A DNA stretch of 64,000 nucleotides from Aporrectodea caliginosa (lineage: Eukaryota > Annelida > Clitellata > Crassiclitellata > Lumbricidae). Of this stretch, positions 34,371-47,600 are shown in pieces; the stretch's first letter is position 1; each line of letters starts with the position of its first letter. The notes under the pieces are model-generated. The model was given only the letters and a program-made list of their open reading frames with translations. It was not told the DNA's origin and ran no database searches. The stretch lies in the NCBI GenBank assembly GCA_020284085.1, contig JACEVL010000415.1, positions 272,501-336,500 of the forward strand, written 5' to 3'. Both the position numbers and the translations under genes were made by a program.

Positions 34371-34874
34371 ATATTCTTTATTGAACCAGCCGCAATCCGC
34401 ATTCTGGTGTACATACATCATATATATATAATAAACAATCAATAGTCAGTAGGAATAAAGCATTCTAACGATAAAAAAATTCTTCATATTATGGTCAGCT
34501 ACATGTGACCGGGGTCGAAGGGAATAGGCAAACGGCTGTTTTGGAGGGAGAAACCTATGGAGAACATGGCCAGGGTTTCCCTGGACCGCCAAAAGTAGGC
34601 AGGTATTGGCTTTCAGGCATAGTTGTTCAAAGGTTGGGCTATCACTTGGGATAGCAATCTGCAAGGTGCAATCTGCAGGGCAAGTGCAATTCAGTTTTTC
34701 GTGTTAAAAAAATTGATTATTTTTTCTTTACGTTTAAAAACTGTTAAAGCTCCATTCTATCTGGCTTTTAAGAAAATATGGAAAGCATTTCTTAGGTTGA
34801 AATGTGATATTATTGTCACACAAATTGGAAATTGACTCATGTGTAACTGAGTGCGAATGAGCGGTGAGCAGTCT

Positions 34875-35310
34875 TAACCATAACCATAACCATAAATTTT
34901 ATTGAACCCAAGTATCAGTATTGACAACGAAAAACAAGTTCAACAGAAAAAAACAGACCAGCAACAAGTGGAGCAATAGGACTACGACCCTAAGGGACCT
35001 AGGTCCCGCTAATGTAACAAAAGCAAATTTTTTGCGGTACTATTAAATCACAAGTATGAGATATAACATAATAATTCTTAACTAGTTAACTAAGTCTAAT
35101 AAATTTAACGAGCACTAGACTATCGGGTGATAAGATGAGACCGTATAGTCTAATTTTAAACAGCGAGATGTTAGTTAAATTACGTATGGTGAGAGGTATA
35201 TCATTCAATCTGCGGGGTCAACGCATTTTACAGAAAACTTCCGAGAATTAGTCCTAGCAAAAGCTACTCTAACATTAGCAGCAGAATGTACAGGGTATTG
35301 CAGTAGGAGA
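34875..35310 (-). mobile_element. LINE 3' end, second family, minus strand
   Basis: The minus frame codes NVRVAFARTNSRKFSVKCVD, matching SNSRKFSAKHIGPSVWN of the copy at 32335-32900 before decaying. The 3' end is a (GGTTAT)n tail at 34880-34905. Confidence 0.7.
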
Positions 35311-35379
35311 TCACTCAGTTGCACACATGACTGCCAACTTGTGTTTACTGCAGATGAGGAAGGAGTAGGAGGAGAATAA

Positions 35380-35642
35380 AAGATGACTTTGAAGATGATG
35401 ATGATGATCGTCATCATTTCGTCAGTCATCGTGTTTCGCATGACCATCTGTAAAGCGTCAACTGGAGTAAACATCCTCTGGCTGTTTGGAGAAAGAAGAG
35501 GAAGAGGAATGGAAAGAAGGAAGAGGAAGAGGAGGAGGCGGAGAAGGCGGAGGAGGAGGTGGTAAAGAGGTGGATGATGATGAGGAGGAGGAGGAGGAGG
35601 AGGAGAAAGAAGGAGAATAATAGGAGGAAGGGGAGGAAGAGG
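35380..35642. repeat. GAT then GA/GGA-rich purine tract
   Basis: A GAT run, then about 160 bp of GAGGAG/GAAGAG on the + strand. The Pro/Ser-rich and Arg-rich frames here are artefacts of composition. Such mirror-like purine runs can form triplex DNA. Confidence 0.9.
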
Positions 35643-35819
35643 ACTGCCGAAAGAAGAAGGGCAATCCTTTATTAAGTTAACCGTGCAAGACAATCATGGG
35701 TATGAAGTGTAAGCGACTTCATTTTCTAAGCCTCGATATATGAGGGTGGGTGACCAGACCTCTTCATCTCCGCTTGATCTTCCCACAGACATGGTACTCA
35801 TTAAGTAGCTGAATTAAAT

Positions 35820-36010
35820 CAGTCAATCAATTGAAATTTATATAGCGCCCCTTGAAGATCTCCACTTAGAGGCGAGAAAGTCTAATGAGATTAATTCTCT
35901 AGAGGGCATAAGTAGAGCAGAAATCTTCAAACATCCTTTATGGATTTCGACTCCTGGCCTTTGGGCTGACCACCCAGAACGCTCCAATTAGACTATCGTT
36001 CATCCATTCG
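35820..36010 (-). mobile_element. tRNA-derived SINE with shared 3' tail, minus strand
   Basis: Minus strand: a head with AATTGGAGCGTTCTGGGTGG and a B-box-like GGAGTCGAAATCC, then the tail GGGGCGCTATATAAATTTC and (TTGA)n. The head differs from families A, B and C. Confidence 0.72.
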
Positions 36011-37288
36011 TAGATACGGTTGATGGTGTAAGCTACAAATGGACCATGGAATCATTTTTTTCGTTGAGTTGAAGGTCGAATGGTATCTATGAAGCAAAAG
36101 GTTTACATGGCTTAGCAGAAAGTAAAACTGCGTTGTTCTAAGTCATTAATACAGTCTACGGAGAGAGGTGCGAGAAATGGCGGCTGTAGCCTGCTTATAA
36201 TTTACTGCGCAACCACAAATCTCGGCTCGTGCGTTTTTCTTGGCCCCACTTTACACCTCAGCCGTATATCGCTCGCGGTAGAGGCCTTGGTGGAAAGTCA
36301 CAATACTGCCAGCTCTGTAGAAGTCGGTCTGTGGATGGAGGCTGCCGTGTGGGTGTTGGGGCAGACGCGTGCATCGTTTCACTTATGTTAAATGCTCCGC
36401 AGCTGCTGGAACGACGTGCCATAGGCTAAAATTAAACACAGTGTCTGCGAGTGGTGCCTCAGTTGCTGCAGCTGCTGATGCCGCTGTTCGTGCAAACCCG
36501 GGTAGATGCAGAGAACTCGGCATTATCTGCGAGCCGCTAGCGATGCCTGAAGTCAGCGATGGAGAGATTGGCAGGTGGAATCGCAACAGTAAACTAATGC
36601 AACTGACGACCCACAGCCAGGAGAGAAGGCAGATGAAGGAAGGAGGTAGCTGGCGTGCAAGGGAGGGGAAAGAATGAGGAGGTGAGGGTGAGGAGGGGTA
36701 TGGTTGAGACCTCTTGACTCGGAGCTGTTTTATTGAAGCATGTTGTCTTATCTGGCTATGACGTCAATCGACAACGAACATTTGGTTTCTGCGGAACAAA
36801 GATGCTATTCTTGCCTCATAGAGAGAACGACACAAGCAAAGAGAGAGGCAGAGCCACGTAGAAAGACATACACGCTTATAAAGCTTCAGAAACAAGGGAA
36901 GCAGAAAGAAAACAGGCAGCAGCAAAGCAGAAAGAAATACGAAGTCAGCGCTACCAAGAGAGGGCGAAACAGATGGAGAGAAAGAAACTGGGACCTAGAG
37001 GGAATATAGAGAGAACAGGAAGATAGAGAGATAGGAGAGACATAAAGAAATACATTTAGACGCAAAGACAGACGGAACTAGAAGAATATCTTCAGAAATT
37101 AAGTCAATCTGAGGTTCCTTGAAGTGACTTCAATAGGAAAATAATGGATTCATTTTGGACAATAGAACAGTCTGAGCAGGTCGACACAACCTTCAGCTTA
37201 ATTGAATGTAGTCATATAGTGCAATTCCACCGAACAATGCCAAACAATATGCGACCAAAAACATAATTAGACTATACACATGCGCATC
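36011..37288. other. Intergenic sequence, no gene recognised
   Basis: 36229-36677 is GC-richer with overlapping open frames (one contains WNDVP-like LINE C-terminal sequence in a third frame), so it may be an old LINE end. 36800-37060 is AGA-rich. I see no host gene. Confidence 0.4.
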
Positions 37289-37353
<65 letters not shown>

Positions 37354-37400
37354 AAACACACAAACACACAAACACACACACAACACAAATTAACACAGCA

Positions 37401-37435
<35 letters not shown>

Positions 37436-37440
37436 ACACA
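37289..37440. repeat. (CA)n microsatellite
   Basis: CA repeats with CAAA interruptions and a short ACACAAATTAACACAGCACC break. Confidence 0.96.
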
Positions 37441-38206
37441 CAAACACATCACAGTGGAACATATAAATCGAAATATCAAAAGAACTAACAAAATGGCGAA
37501 TTTGCTCAAATCTACTAGCAAATATTCCTTTCAACATCATCGATTCCGAACTGTTGTATCCGCCTGAAAATCTGTAGCGTTTACCCGCCAGTCTAGTCGA
37601 TGGCTGGAATACGTATCCCTTGAGAGACGATCTTCGAGTAAGCCCACTTCGCATTGTGAAGCCGATATATGACTGAATAAGTAACTTTCAGTTCAACTTA
37701 ATTCAATCTAATTCAGCGTCAAACGCTGTGCATCTCACCCAGTTAGGCTAACCTTTTGCAATTGCCTGAATTTGCAGATGATAAGACTACACTGGCAATA
37801 CTCCAATGGCAACACTCCAGAATCCGGGTCCTAGGTTTGACAACCCTATTGGATGAAAGTCAAAAACAACTGGCAACTGAACAACTTTCTAGTCACCCAA
37901 TTAGCTGTGGTACTTTGTGAGCCTTGGATTGCTGGCCTTGAATGCAGGCGACGGGCCAGTGGGTGTCGCTATTCTACGGATCGAACAAATCGACAATGCA
38001 AGGTGAGATCGCTTCGGAGAAAAGTCGCGTGACATACTTACTTACCAGTCTCAGAGGAATGTCGGGTTGCGTTGGACTAAATTACTGGATATTCCCGGAG
38101 CAGTCACCTTTAGAAGTAATTACTCTGATCGGAACCTATTTTCTATCTATCTGTACTAAGTTGCGGTTTGTCAACTAAACGTTTCAATAAAGGAAATATA
38201 TATATA

Positions 38207-39237
38207 CAGGGTGGCGCAGAGAAAGTGAGACCGCCTAGGATAATTTCAAATAATAAATTTTTTTGTAACTTTTTCTTCTAAGAAAAACAAGTAAATTGTT
38301 GCCAAATACTAATTTATACGTGTACCAAATCAGAAATCAAATTCAATTTGTCTTCCTCGGTTCTCAACAGGTTTTTGTAAACGTCTGCGCCACTGGTCAA
38401 TGCTTCTGTTCATAAACCGTTGAGAGAATTTTTGCCACTCTTCAACGTCCTGTTGCAGTGTCCAGCTTTGACGATTACATATCGCTCGATTATGCGGAAG
38501 CAATCCTTGTATTGAGACGTGATCACATTAATAATCACTGTTCACTTTAGCTCCAGATTCAACAAACATCACACTGGTTTTTCCCATCCGAGATACACCG
38601 ACCGAAACCACGATGCCACCACTGAAATGTTCACGATCGCGTACGAGTCTCTTTGCTGGGAACTTGTGTTTTTTCCTAGCATCAGAATAAACACGATCAT
38701 TTTGAGAATTAGCCGGTGTGGCGAGAGTCAATGTCTTTTCATCTGTAAACCAAATGCTTCGTAAGCCCCTACACTTCTCTCGTTTTGACATCTGCCAAGT
38801 AACTGTTTTAATTTGCAGTTTTCGTTTATAACCTGCCCTATTACGCGTTTGTACGGTTGAAGTTGCAAATCTTGCTTTATAATGCGTTGCACTCTTCTTC
38901 GTGATATGCCAGTTTCTCTTTCAATTCCCTTGGATTCTTGTGGCTGTGAGGATCATCATCCTGGCTGCAAATCAGCTCACTCACACGCCGAATATTCCGT
39001 GTCCGTGCTGTTCTAACTAATTTCGGGCGGCCGCTTCATGATTTACGCGCTGTCGTAGTCCTACCATCGGCATAATTTTTTTACAAAGTCGATTTAGACT
39101 TGTTTTACTCCAGGATTTATTTCGAAACTAAGTAATCATTCGCCTACCTTCCCATAATTTTACAGTTTAAAAACCGCCCAAAACATAATTTTGCACAAGA
39201 TTTCACGAGGCGGTCTCACTTTCTTTGCGCCACCCTG
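38207..39237 (-). mobile_element. Decayed mariner-type (Tc1/mariner) transposon
   Basis: Inverted repeats of about 30 bp with one mismatch start CAGGGTGGCGCA and run on to AGTGAGACCGCC at both ends. TA dinucleotides flank the element at 38205-38206 and 39238-39239. The minus strand keeps transposase pieces: SIWFTDEKTLTLATP, NSQNDRVYSDARKKHKFPAK and GGIVVSVGVSRMG, the region around the second catalytic aspartate (TDEK). The frame is broken by stops before and after, so the copy is dead. Size (1031 bp) is a little below a full mariner. Confidence 0.87.
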
Positions 39238-39805
39238 TATTAACTTCAATGAGCTTGGCATCGTCATATTCACAGTGCCAAGCAACGCTACGTATAATAT
39301 AGAACGTAGTTGATTCTTATATAATGTGAATTAATCTTTATGTAGCGCCACTATCAGGGCACACCTCAGAGTCAAACAAAATAATATTTTAAGCCAAGGA
39401 ATCAACTGATATATGTTGAAAATCAGCAATTACGTAACCCTAATTTAATGTAGGCCTATGTTATAAGGTATTGACCACTTACCTAGCCTACATGTAGGCC
39501 TAAATTCAGCAAGTAGAAATCGCAGATTCTGTTCACACATCGATCGAGTATTCTGTACAGTTTACTATGCGTTTTCAACTTTCTTACTTTTCAACATTCC
39601 ATAATTATGCCTGAGTCGTTTTTGTTTAAATATGTTAGGCAACAATTTCGTGAAGTTCTTAAAAGTTGCTATATAAATACCTACAATACATATATAATTG
39701 CATATAAACGTAAATGTACTCGATTTTATGGCCTCGACCCTGCTCATTTTCCAATGAGCTGATCGGTTGAAATCCTTCAACACCGCTGCCCGTTTGAATA
39801 GGCGC

Positions 39806-39962
39806 CATACCATTTACGTCCCCGTGCACGGGCCGTGATAGCCCGAGATTTTAGATCTCTGAAAAAGCCAGGATCGGGAAGCGAACGCGCGCGACCCGCA
39901 CGCTCTCTTGCATGGAGGCGCATGAGACGCAGCCTATACGCTCTAACTAATGTAGCCATATG
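39806..39962 (-). mobile_element. tRNA-like SINE head fragment, minus strand
   Basis: Minus strand: GGCTACATTAGTTAGAGCG with a GCGTTCGCTTCCCG B-box-like sequence, then AGATCTAAAATCTCGG. No shared tail is seen. Confidence 0.55.
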
Positions 39963-40148
39963 CCTGCAGTAGCCATGAGAAGCGAAGAATGAGACTGAAA
40001 AGATGAAAAACCCGCCAAGACAACATCACACAATACCAAATTGATTAATAGAACAAACAGTTGCTATCGGTGCCCGGGGTTAATTCATTTCGTCTGAAAT
40101 CATAGATTCTCTTATGAACAACAAGCCAGAAGAATGCATGCTGGAATC

Positions 40149-40265
40149 CTCAATGCATGAAATACACATTCATTCATTCATTCATTCATTCATTCAGAGG
40201 ACTTATATAGCGCCCATCCAAGATAACCTATTCAGAGGCGCTCTCAGCCCAACTCCGGCGATAAG
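40149..40265 (-). mobile_element. (CATT)n and LINE/SINE 3' tail, minus strand
   Basis: The minus strand has GAGCGCCTCTGAATAGGTTA, then GGGCGCTATATAAGTCC and an (ATGA)n run. Only the tail region is recognisable. Confidence 0.68.
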
Positions 40266-40814
40266 AAACAGTTCTCAAATTTTCTTCACACTCTTACTGA
40301 CTTCTGTAGCCTCGACTTCTTACGTTTAATGTAAACGTAAGACCAAGAGTATATAAGATTATGAATACCGAGACCTAGAAAATCAAGGCTGTAATACATC
40401 TCATTCGGCATGACCTACCAAACACTCTTAATCTGCTGAGTCCTGGTTGCCCTTGGCTTCGTAATTGCTGCCTAGAGGGCGCAGTTGGAGTGGCTAACGG
40501 ATAAGCCCGTTAATGCTTGGCTACTGTAGACTCCAGCGCAGCAGTCCATAGAAGTATATCATATCGAGTAACGCCGTCTAAAAGCCGACGCGCACACGTA
40601 CAGCTGTCGGTTCCAGACGCAGCTGCTCTTTGAGAGCCAGCCTTACCTGCGGAGCCACTTTTGGCACCGTTGCCTCTAAGCCGAACCGAACCAGGCGGCG
40701 TACAGGTAGCACTCGCAGAGCGGTGCCTCAAGTGGCATCGCTGCTGCCACTGCTGGTGCTTCGAGAATGCTGGTCTATTTTCGGCGGGGCCAGTCTTAGA
40801 CAGAAGACGTCTCT
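40266..40814 (+). promoter_or_regulatory. Probable Mhc upstream promoter region
   Basis: The 550 bp before the TATA box become GC-richer toward the gene. CAGCTG E-boxes, the favoured site of myogenic bHLH factors, occur at 40601-40606 and 40620-40625. No clear CArG box or perfect MEF2 site was seen. E-box calls are motif-only. Confidence 0.4.
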
Positions 40815-40821
40815 TATAAAA
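40815..40821 (+). promoter_or_regulatory. Mhc TATA box
   Basis: TATAAAA followed by GGGCC. A likely start lies 25-35 bp downstream, and a strong donor (GATCG|GTAAGT) 46 bp downstream. It is on the coding strand, 668 bp before the Mhc start codon. A strong TATA promoter with a tiny non-coding first exon suits a tissue-restricted, highly expressed muscle gene. Confidence 0.75.
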
Positions 40822-40844
40822 GGGCCTCACCCGTCTTCACGTCG

Positions 40845-40866
40845 CTCGCAGAAAGTTTGCCGATCG
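40845..40866 (+). other. Mhc: Probable non-coding first exon of Mhc
   Basis: From the predicted start region (about 40840-40850) to the donor GATCG|GTAAGT. Intron 1 would run to an acceptor before the start codon. The start is approximate; no transcript evidence. Confidence 0.55.
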
Positions 40867-41387
40867 GTAAGTAGCTTCGCTTCTTCTCAGGACGATCTTT
40901 CACAGACTAAGATTTCTAATTCGAGTTTCTAAAGTTTCTCTCCAAGCAATTTAACTCTTTCATCACAACTAGAGCATTTACCGATTTGCACTCTAAAAAA
41001 GTGCGTTTGCACAGAGTCTACGATATACGTAAACGAACATTTTTCTTAAAAACTTGGCTTTGTGGACTCTGTTTTGCTATCCTTTTCTCTTTCTTTTCTT
41101 TCTGTTTAATCTTTTGCTTCTGTCTTGTTAACCACGATAGAACTAGAACATCATAAATCAGCACAGAAATTATAATTATCGATGTTAGTACTAATTAGGA
41201 ATTTGTTACAATTTATTCGGTAGCCTACGAACACGGCCGAAGGTGTTGCTCGATAAAAAAAAACTAAAGTAAAAACTAATAAGTTACATATCGCCAACCC
41301 TCGATTTATTTCCTTATATCTAATTTTTAACAGCATTACTTAATAGTTTAGCCGGTTGATTAATGAGATTTGGTTAATCTGATGCAG

Positions 41388-41482
41388 ATCGATCGACACA
41401 GCTCGCTGCTGCACCGGGGTGACCTCCTCCAGTTGGGCGACACTTCTGTTTTTTCGTCGATTCGTTCGACCTCGCTTGCAAG
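41388..41482 (+). other. Mhc: Probable Mhc 5'UTR, part of second exon
   Basis: The acceptor CTGATGCAG at 41379-41387 would give a 95-nt leader before the ATG. CTTGCAAG right before the ATG is a weaker alternative acceptor. Confidence 0.5.
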
Positions 41483-41677
41483 ATGGCTAATTTCTCACCG
41501 GATGACCCTGACTTCCAGTACCTGGCCATAGACAAGAAGAAGCTCTTGGAGGAGCAGACGCAGCCTTTCGATGGTAAGAAGAATTGCTGGATCGTCGACC
41601 ACAAAGAGGGATATCTCAAGGCAGAGATCATCAGCACCAAGGGCGATGACGTCACCGTCATTACGGAGAAGAATGAG
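41483..41677 (+). CDS. Mhc: Mhc coding exon 1 (N-terminal domain)
   Basis: Residues 1-65. Opens [20 protein letters not shown]; later [20 protein letters not shown], the SH3-like barrel. Donor GAG|GTCGGT. Confidence 0.96.
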
Positions 41678-44600
41678 GTCGGTAACTTACAATGTAGAAA
41701 TAAATTTGTTTAAATTAGTAATTAAAAGAAACAAGCTTTACTGCAATGTAATTAATTTATCAATTCGTGTTGCATCTAGTTCAATAAAATTATGATAATA
41801 GATGTAAAGATTTTCTGAATATCTAGTTAATTATTTAATAAATAAATATTCATCTTGTTCATGCACCAATGTTGCGGTAGGCCTACCTTAATATTTTTGT
41901 AATCATTTTAAACAGAATGACCTCAGCAGTAATTAACAGTTATGCGGACGTCATTTAAGCAAATGGATTCTCTACACAAATTGAAACAGTTCCAAGTGGA
42001 ATTAATTTAATTAATTAATTCAATTAAGTAATCAGGTGGTTAACTCCTGACTTCATATCGAAGTGTTTCTAGATAGGATGCTGATTTAGCAATGGTCAGT
42101 AATAATTAGGCCCCTACTAGGCTCAATTTCCCATTTTTAACATTCCGTAGCAAATTCCTTAACGCTTTTTTACTTATCGTAAGGGTGAACTATTGTGTCA
42201 ACTATTATAACCTCAGAAAAATTAGGCACTGTCATAGATAACATAAAATAAAAACGTGTTACTGAATGTGCTAGTACTAGTTTTAATTATGCTTGTTATA
42301 TTGGCTAAAATCGATATAGGTTAACCCTCGGGCTACCAAGCTCTTTTTGTGACATCGGCTACCAAGGGGGTGGTTACCACCCGCCCTGGATTTCGTGTTT
42401 GGTTTCACATATCATAACTTGTAATATAGCATTGGATTCAGCATTCATTTCTGCAGAGAATGGTATATTTAGTTGTACATTATGTGAATGCACCTCGAAA
42501 TTACATCACTTTTAACAACGGAACCCCCTTAATTAGAGATATTTTATATTATTGCGTACATTTTTGGATAAACAAATATAAGATTATGTGTGTTTTGAAA
42601 CTGATCTATGTATAAAAGATACACACAATCATCCCTACACATGTTTATATAGTATAAATGTACATCCATATATATATATCCATACATATATATCGGTTTA
42701 CGTTGTAATGCTGTATTCAGCCATTTTCACACAGATTACGCGTATTATTATTTATTTTGATCACTTCCGGTATTCAAAAGACAAAGATGTAGGTATGCAA
42801 ATGAAGCCCTACATTCCCTCTAAAGAATGGTATATTTGTTTCTCTTCCAGGAAGACAAATGAATACGCTACAAACAAAAAACTAAGGGGAGTGCTTCCAT
42901 TCAGCCATTTTTCACGCATATTACGCGTATTATTATTTATTTTGATCACTTCCGGTTTTCATAAGACAAACATATAAGTATGCAAATGAAGCCCTGCATT
43001 CCCTCTAAAGAATGGTATAATTGGTTTCTCTTCTAGGAAGAATAGTCAATAAGCTATAGTCGAAAAACTAAGAGGGGGTGGTATCCACCCCCCCCCTGGT
43101 GCCTCGGGTATATCAGGTATAACTTTTGAATGGCGTGGGCTACCACCATTATGTTTACCTCAAAATGTGCGCCAATGAATCTGCTACAGCTACCTAAAAT
43201 GCAAAAATTATATTCCATATGAAAAAAATTATGCATAAAAACGTAAAGGGGGTGGTAACCACCCCTCCCCTTGGTAGCCAGAGGGTTAATTAGAGTAAGT
43301 CGGTTATTTTGAAAAAAGTTTTCAAATGTAGGAGTATGCATACGTGCAATGTAGAAAAAACTGTTTAGCTTCGAAACTGTCTGAAAATTCTGAGACGCTG
43401 TTTGTAGGAGAAGACTGTTAAGAAGGACACGATCCAGCAGATGAATCCTCCGAAATTCGAGAAGATGGAGGACATGGCCAACCTGACCTACCTCAACGAA
43501 GCTTCCGTCCTCCATAACCTGCGAACGCGATACAGTGCCGGAATGATCTACGTAAGTATTAACCTACCCTCTGGCTGTCGACCAACCCCCAACCCCCACA
43601 CTCACAAATTAAGAACCAGACTAACCAGTGCTATCATCGGGCTCCACGCCAGACCACTGTCATATGAAAATCGTTTAACAGAATAGAGATATACAAAAGG
43701 ACAGTCCTATTCAGAGCAAATAAGACAACGTCAAATGCGTTAACGTCCACGAGTGGATAGGTTCAGATGGAACCGAGCATAGCGAAAAATAACAGACTCG
43801 GATGGAAGAAGGTCTGAGCTTAAAAATTGAATGGAACGGCTTGGAATGTTTAGAACGCCTGATTGGTTTCCACGGCAACTAATCTATAAAAAAAATTCTG
43901 ATTACGAGTACAGCTAAACTCTTGGGCATGGAAGATAACAGAATTGCATTCAAAACTGAAGGAAGCATGTTCTTAATCTTAACCATGATCTTGATTCATC
44001 AGCCCTACTAAGTTGCAAGTCGTTTATTCTTTTCGATATGTCACGATTACATTTCATGACGTTTAGTTAAATTATATAACTATGGTATAGTGAGTTTGAC
44101 TTTTTCTCGGTGCGCAATGTGAAGCCCACAGTTTGGAGTCAGGCTGTTCAACCCTCGAGTTGATAAAATGGCTGTCAACCCCTACTCTGGTGTCTTGGTT
44201 GAGTGTTGCTGTTGGTCCTCGCTTCAACCCATAGATCATCCAAGCGCATGGCTGAAGGTCTAAACTTGAATTGAATTGAAAATTGAATGGAGCGAATTGG
44301 ACTTTTTTGCGAATTATTGTTGAAAGTGGTGTGTAATAGCTGGGAGATTACTTTGCATTGCATAACATTACTTTACTTACATTACTTACATTGCCTTCCG
44401 ATTGACGTATGCCTGTGTGTGTTTGCGTATGTTAGACCTATTCGGGTCTGTTCTGTGTCACGATCAACCCCTATCGTCGTCTGCCCATCTACAGCCAGAA
44501 CGTCATCACCAAGTACCAGGGCAAGAGGAGGAACGAAATGCCGCCACATTTGTTCTCCATTGCCGACAACGCATACAGGAACATGTTGCAAGGTCAGCCT

Positions 44601-47600
44601 TCTGCTTGCTATGCTACAATACCTACAGACAGGCTTTAGCCTTTAGACCAATTGCATGAGAAGCTGCATTGAATATTACGTAATGAACCGTCAAGCATAA
44701 ATTAAACCTTATGCTTATAATAAACGCCAATGCCTTTCAACATTCTGGAAAATGCGATAACTTTCAGGTTGAGAATAAATTAGATTAGGTCAATCAAGTT
44801 AGGCTGGGTAGCAATATATGAAACCATAATCTCTTTAGGACCAACCTTTTAAACTGAGCCTCATACACGTTTCCTTTCCTTTTCTTTAGATTCAACAACT
44901 TTCTGGCTCTCATTGGAATAGGCTTCTTAATAATTAATTTACTTTTAAAATAAAATAAAATCATATTACATTTTCATTTCTGTTTTTAGATCGCGAGAAC
45001 CAGTCTATGTTGATCACGTGAGTTTTCGCTTCCTTCATTACATTGAACATTTTAATTTGGCAATTTGTTTTAAAATTAGTTCTATGCAGTTTGAGCTAAT
45101 CTATGCTTTTTCTTAAAAATTATTAACCGAGGCATGCAGAACAGAACACCCCAGAGACTCACCCTTTATAGCACATCAACCAAGTACTTCGAGAGATATA
45201 TTGCTTAGAGTCATCAGCCATTATTTATAATGGAATATTACAAAAATGATATAACTATATATGACATATATTATATACATATAAGCACTCAATCTTACAT
45301 TTACAAACGGTGAGAATATAGAAATATCTAATACAGTAATTTATGTGGGTGGGATGTTGACTTAAAAATTGACCTGATGAATATGGCTGGTTTAATAATT
45401 ATTGACCGTAACTGTCAAATAGGTTAGTTTGAATTTAAGAAGCAGAGCAAGATGAACTTTTAAAATGTATGGCGTGTTTAACGTGTTACAGACTGACTTT
45501 GTTTCCAAGATTAAAGGCCTATCTATCATTCTATAGTGCTACACATTAAATCGATCTACTATGTTCCATTTAAGTGAAAATATAGTAAATCATTACATAC
45601 AGGCGTCTAATATGGATAACTGCTTTTCTTTCTTGAATAAACTATATTTTATCATGTTAGTGTAGGTATATATATACACGCCTATTTACTAATTGCTAGT
45701 TTCCATGCGTTTATGTAGCGGGGAGTCCGGAGCCGGTAAGACTGAGAACACGAAGAAAGTCATCTCGTACTTCGCACAGGTTGCGTCCGCAAGTGGCAAG
45801 AAAGAAGAAGTCGAAGAGACGGCTAATGTAAGCAATCGCATAAATATACAGTTATAATTATAAGAGTGAATAAGTATAAATCTCCTAAATATTTAGAGCC
45901 ACACAGTGGACCAGTTCTTACGTCGGGGTTATATCAAACAAAGTCCGTAAGATCCTACTAGACCACACCCGCTAAAGATCGAACCTGTCAAACATTGAAA
46001 ACTGTGGCATCGAACACACGAGCGTGGCTAATTGGTATTTCCATGTATTATGAATGTAGGCCTAGTCGGTCTTTCGCTAGGTTACACTGTAATTTGTTAC
46101 CTATTGCACATACAATGAAATACAACTGCATTTGATATCGCCCTTCTTCCAAAGGTGGCCCAAAGCTCAAAAGTGCAAACGCCTCGGCAACGCAGATGCA
46201 ATTATATTGCGAAGAACTTGCTCACGGTCCCTGCACAGTAAACGAGAATCGAACCCGTACTCTCCACGTTATGCAGTCAAGCGTTCTAACCAATCGGCCA
46301 CCGTAGTTAATGTCATGTCAATAATTATTATGCGTTATAAATTCTATTGCTTTTTCAGAAAACCACCCTTGAAGATCAGATTGTGCAAACCAACCCTGTA
46401 CTTGAAGCCTACGGTAACGCCAAGACCATACGTAACAACAACTCTTCCCGTTTCGTAAGTATGCTGAAAATTACTCAACATGCCTTGGTCTCGTAAGATG
46501 CTGTTTAATTAACCTATATGTCTTTTATGAGCATGGTTTTCTATCACCGTGTCGTCTCATTACGCTTTCTGTTGTTTTTTTACTTAAAGCTTATATTTCC
46601 AATTTGTAATATGTAAGCCTACTGTATGTATAAATGCATGTATTTAAATGCAGTATTTATGAATTTCTTCGTTTAGCATACTAAATGTGTAAAATGGAAC
46701 GCAAAATCATCAATTATAGGCAGAATATTGACTTTTAAATTCAGTACTCGTCTCTGATTTTGCAGTTTTTAGATTGCATAATGTGCTCATTAGTGCCTAT
46801 ATGATAACGACTACATAACACGGATACATTCGAAAATATGTAAAACCTTGTATTTTTTAATTTTGTTTTCAAATAGGGAAAATTCATTCGTATCCATTTT
46901 GGAACCAACGGAAAAATTGCTGGAGCTGATATCGAAACATGTAAGACGACTTTAAATATTAACCCAGTTCATTGATAACAATAGCTCCATTGTATTTAAC
47001 CACAACAATAAGAAAGTGGCGTCTTTTATACAGGAGACTGCAGTGGGGAATCAAAAGTTACCGGCAATAGATCAGTTCTTTTGAATCCTAACTTTAATTT
47101 GGCAGAGAATAGACTGACGCAGGCTGGCAGTAAAAGAAAGATAGTGTATGGTTACATACAGGCTGATAGTCAAAGAAATTAAACAAGCCAAGGAGAGGAG
47201 AGGCCGGACTGACCAGACCAATTTAATCTAAATCTTATTATGTATTTCTTCTATATAATTATTACTTCTGTATATTTCTTCTATATGTATTACCCTATTG
47301 CGTTATGGAAGCCAGCGTTAGGATGCAGTCTCACACGCTTGATATGTTTCAGATCTGCTAGAAAAGTCGCGTGTAACCTATCAACAGCCCGGGTTGGAGA
47401 GGAACTACCACATCTTCTACTGGCTGCTTTCAGGACAAATGTCTGGTATTATAGGTGAGAAAGCCAGCTTACCATGACGCCAGGCATGCTAAGGCAGCTT
47501 ATACGGGAGAAGAACAGTTCATCACTAAAGTCTATTTAATCTTTCTTTCTTTCCTTACTCACCATTTCATTCATTTTATTTAGAATTTTCTTTTCCCCTT

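Noticed and set aside
35205..35693. Proline/serine-rich frame
   Set aside because: Composition artefact of a GA-rich tract fused to LINE remnant sequence.
36229..36677. Possible small gene in the intergenic region
   Set aside because: Overlapping frames without family resemblance or splice partners; one frame hints at an old LINE end.
37193..37654. 153-codon minus frame
   Set aside because: Its centre is a (CA)n repeat and the flanks show no recognisable protein.
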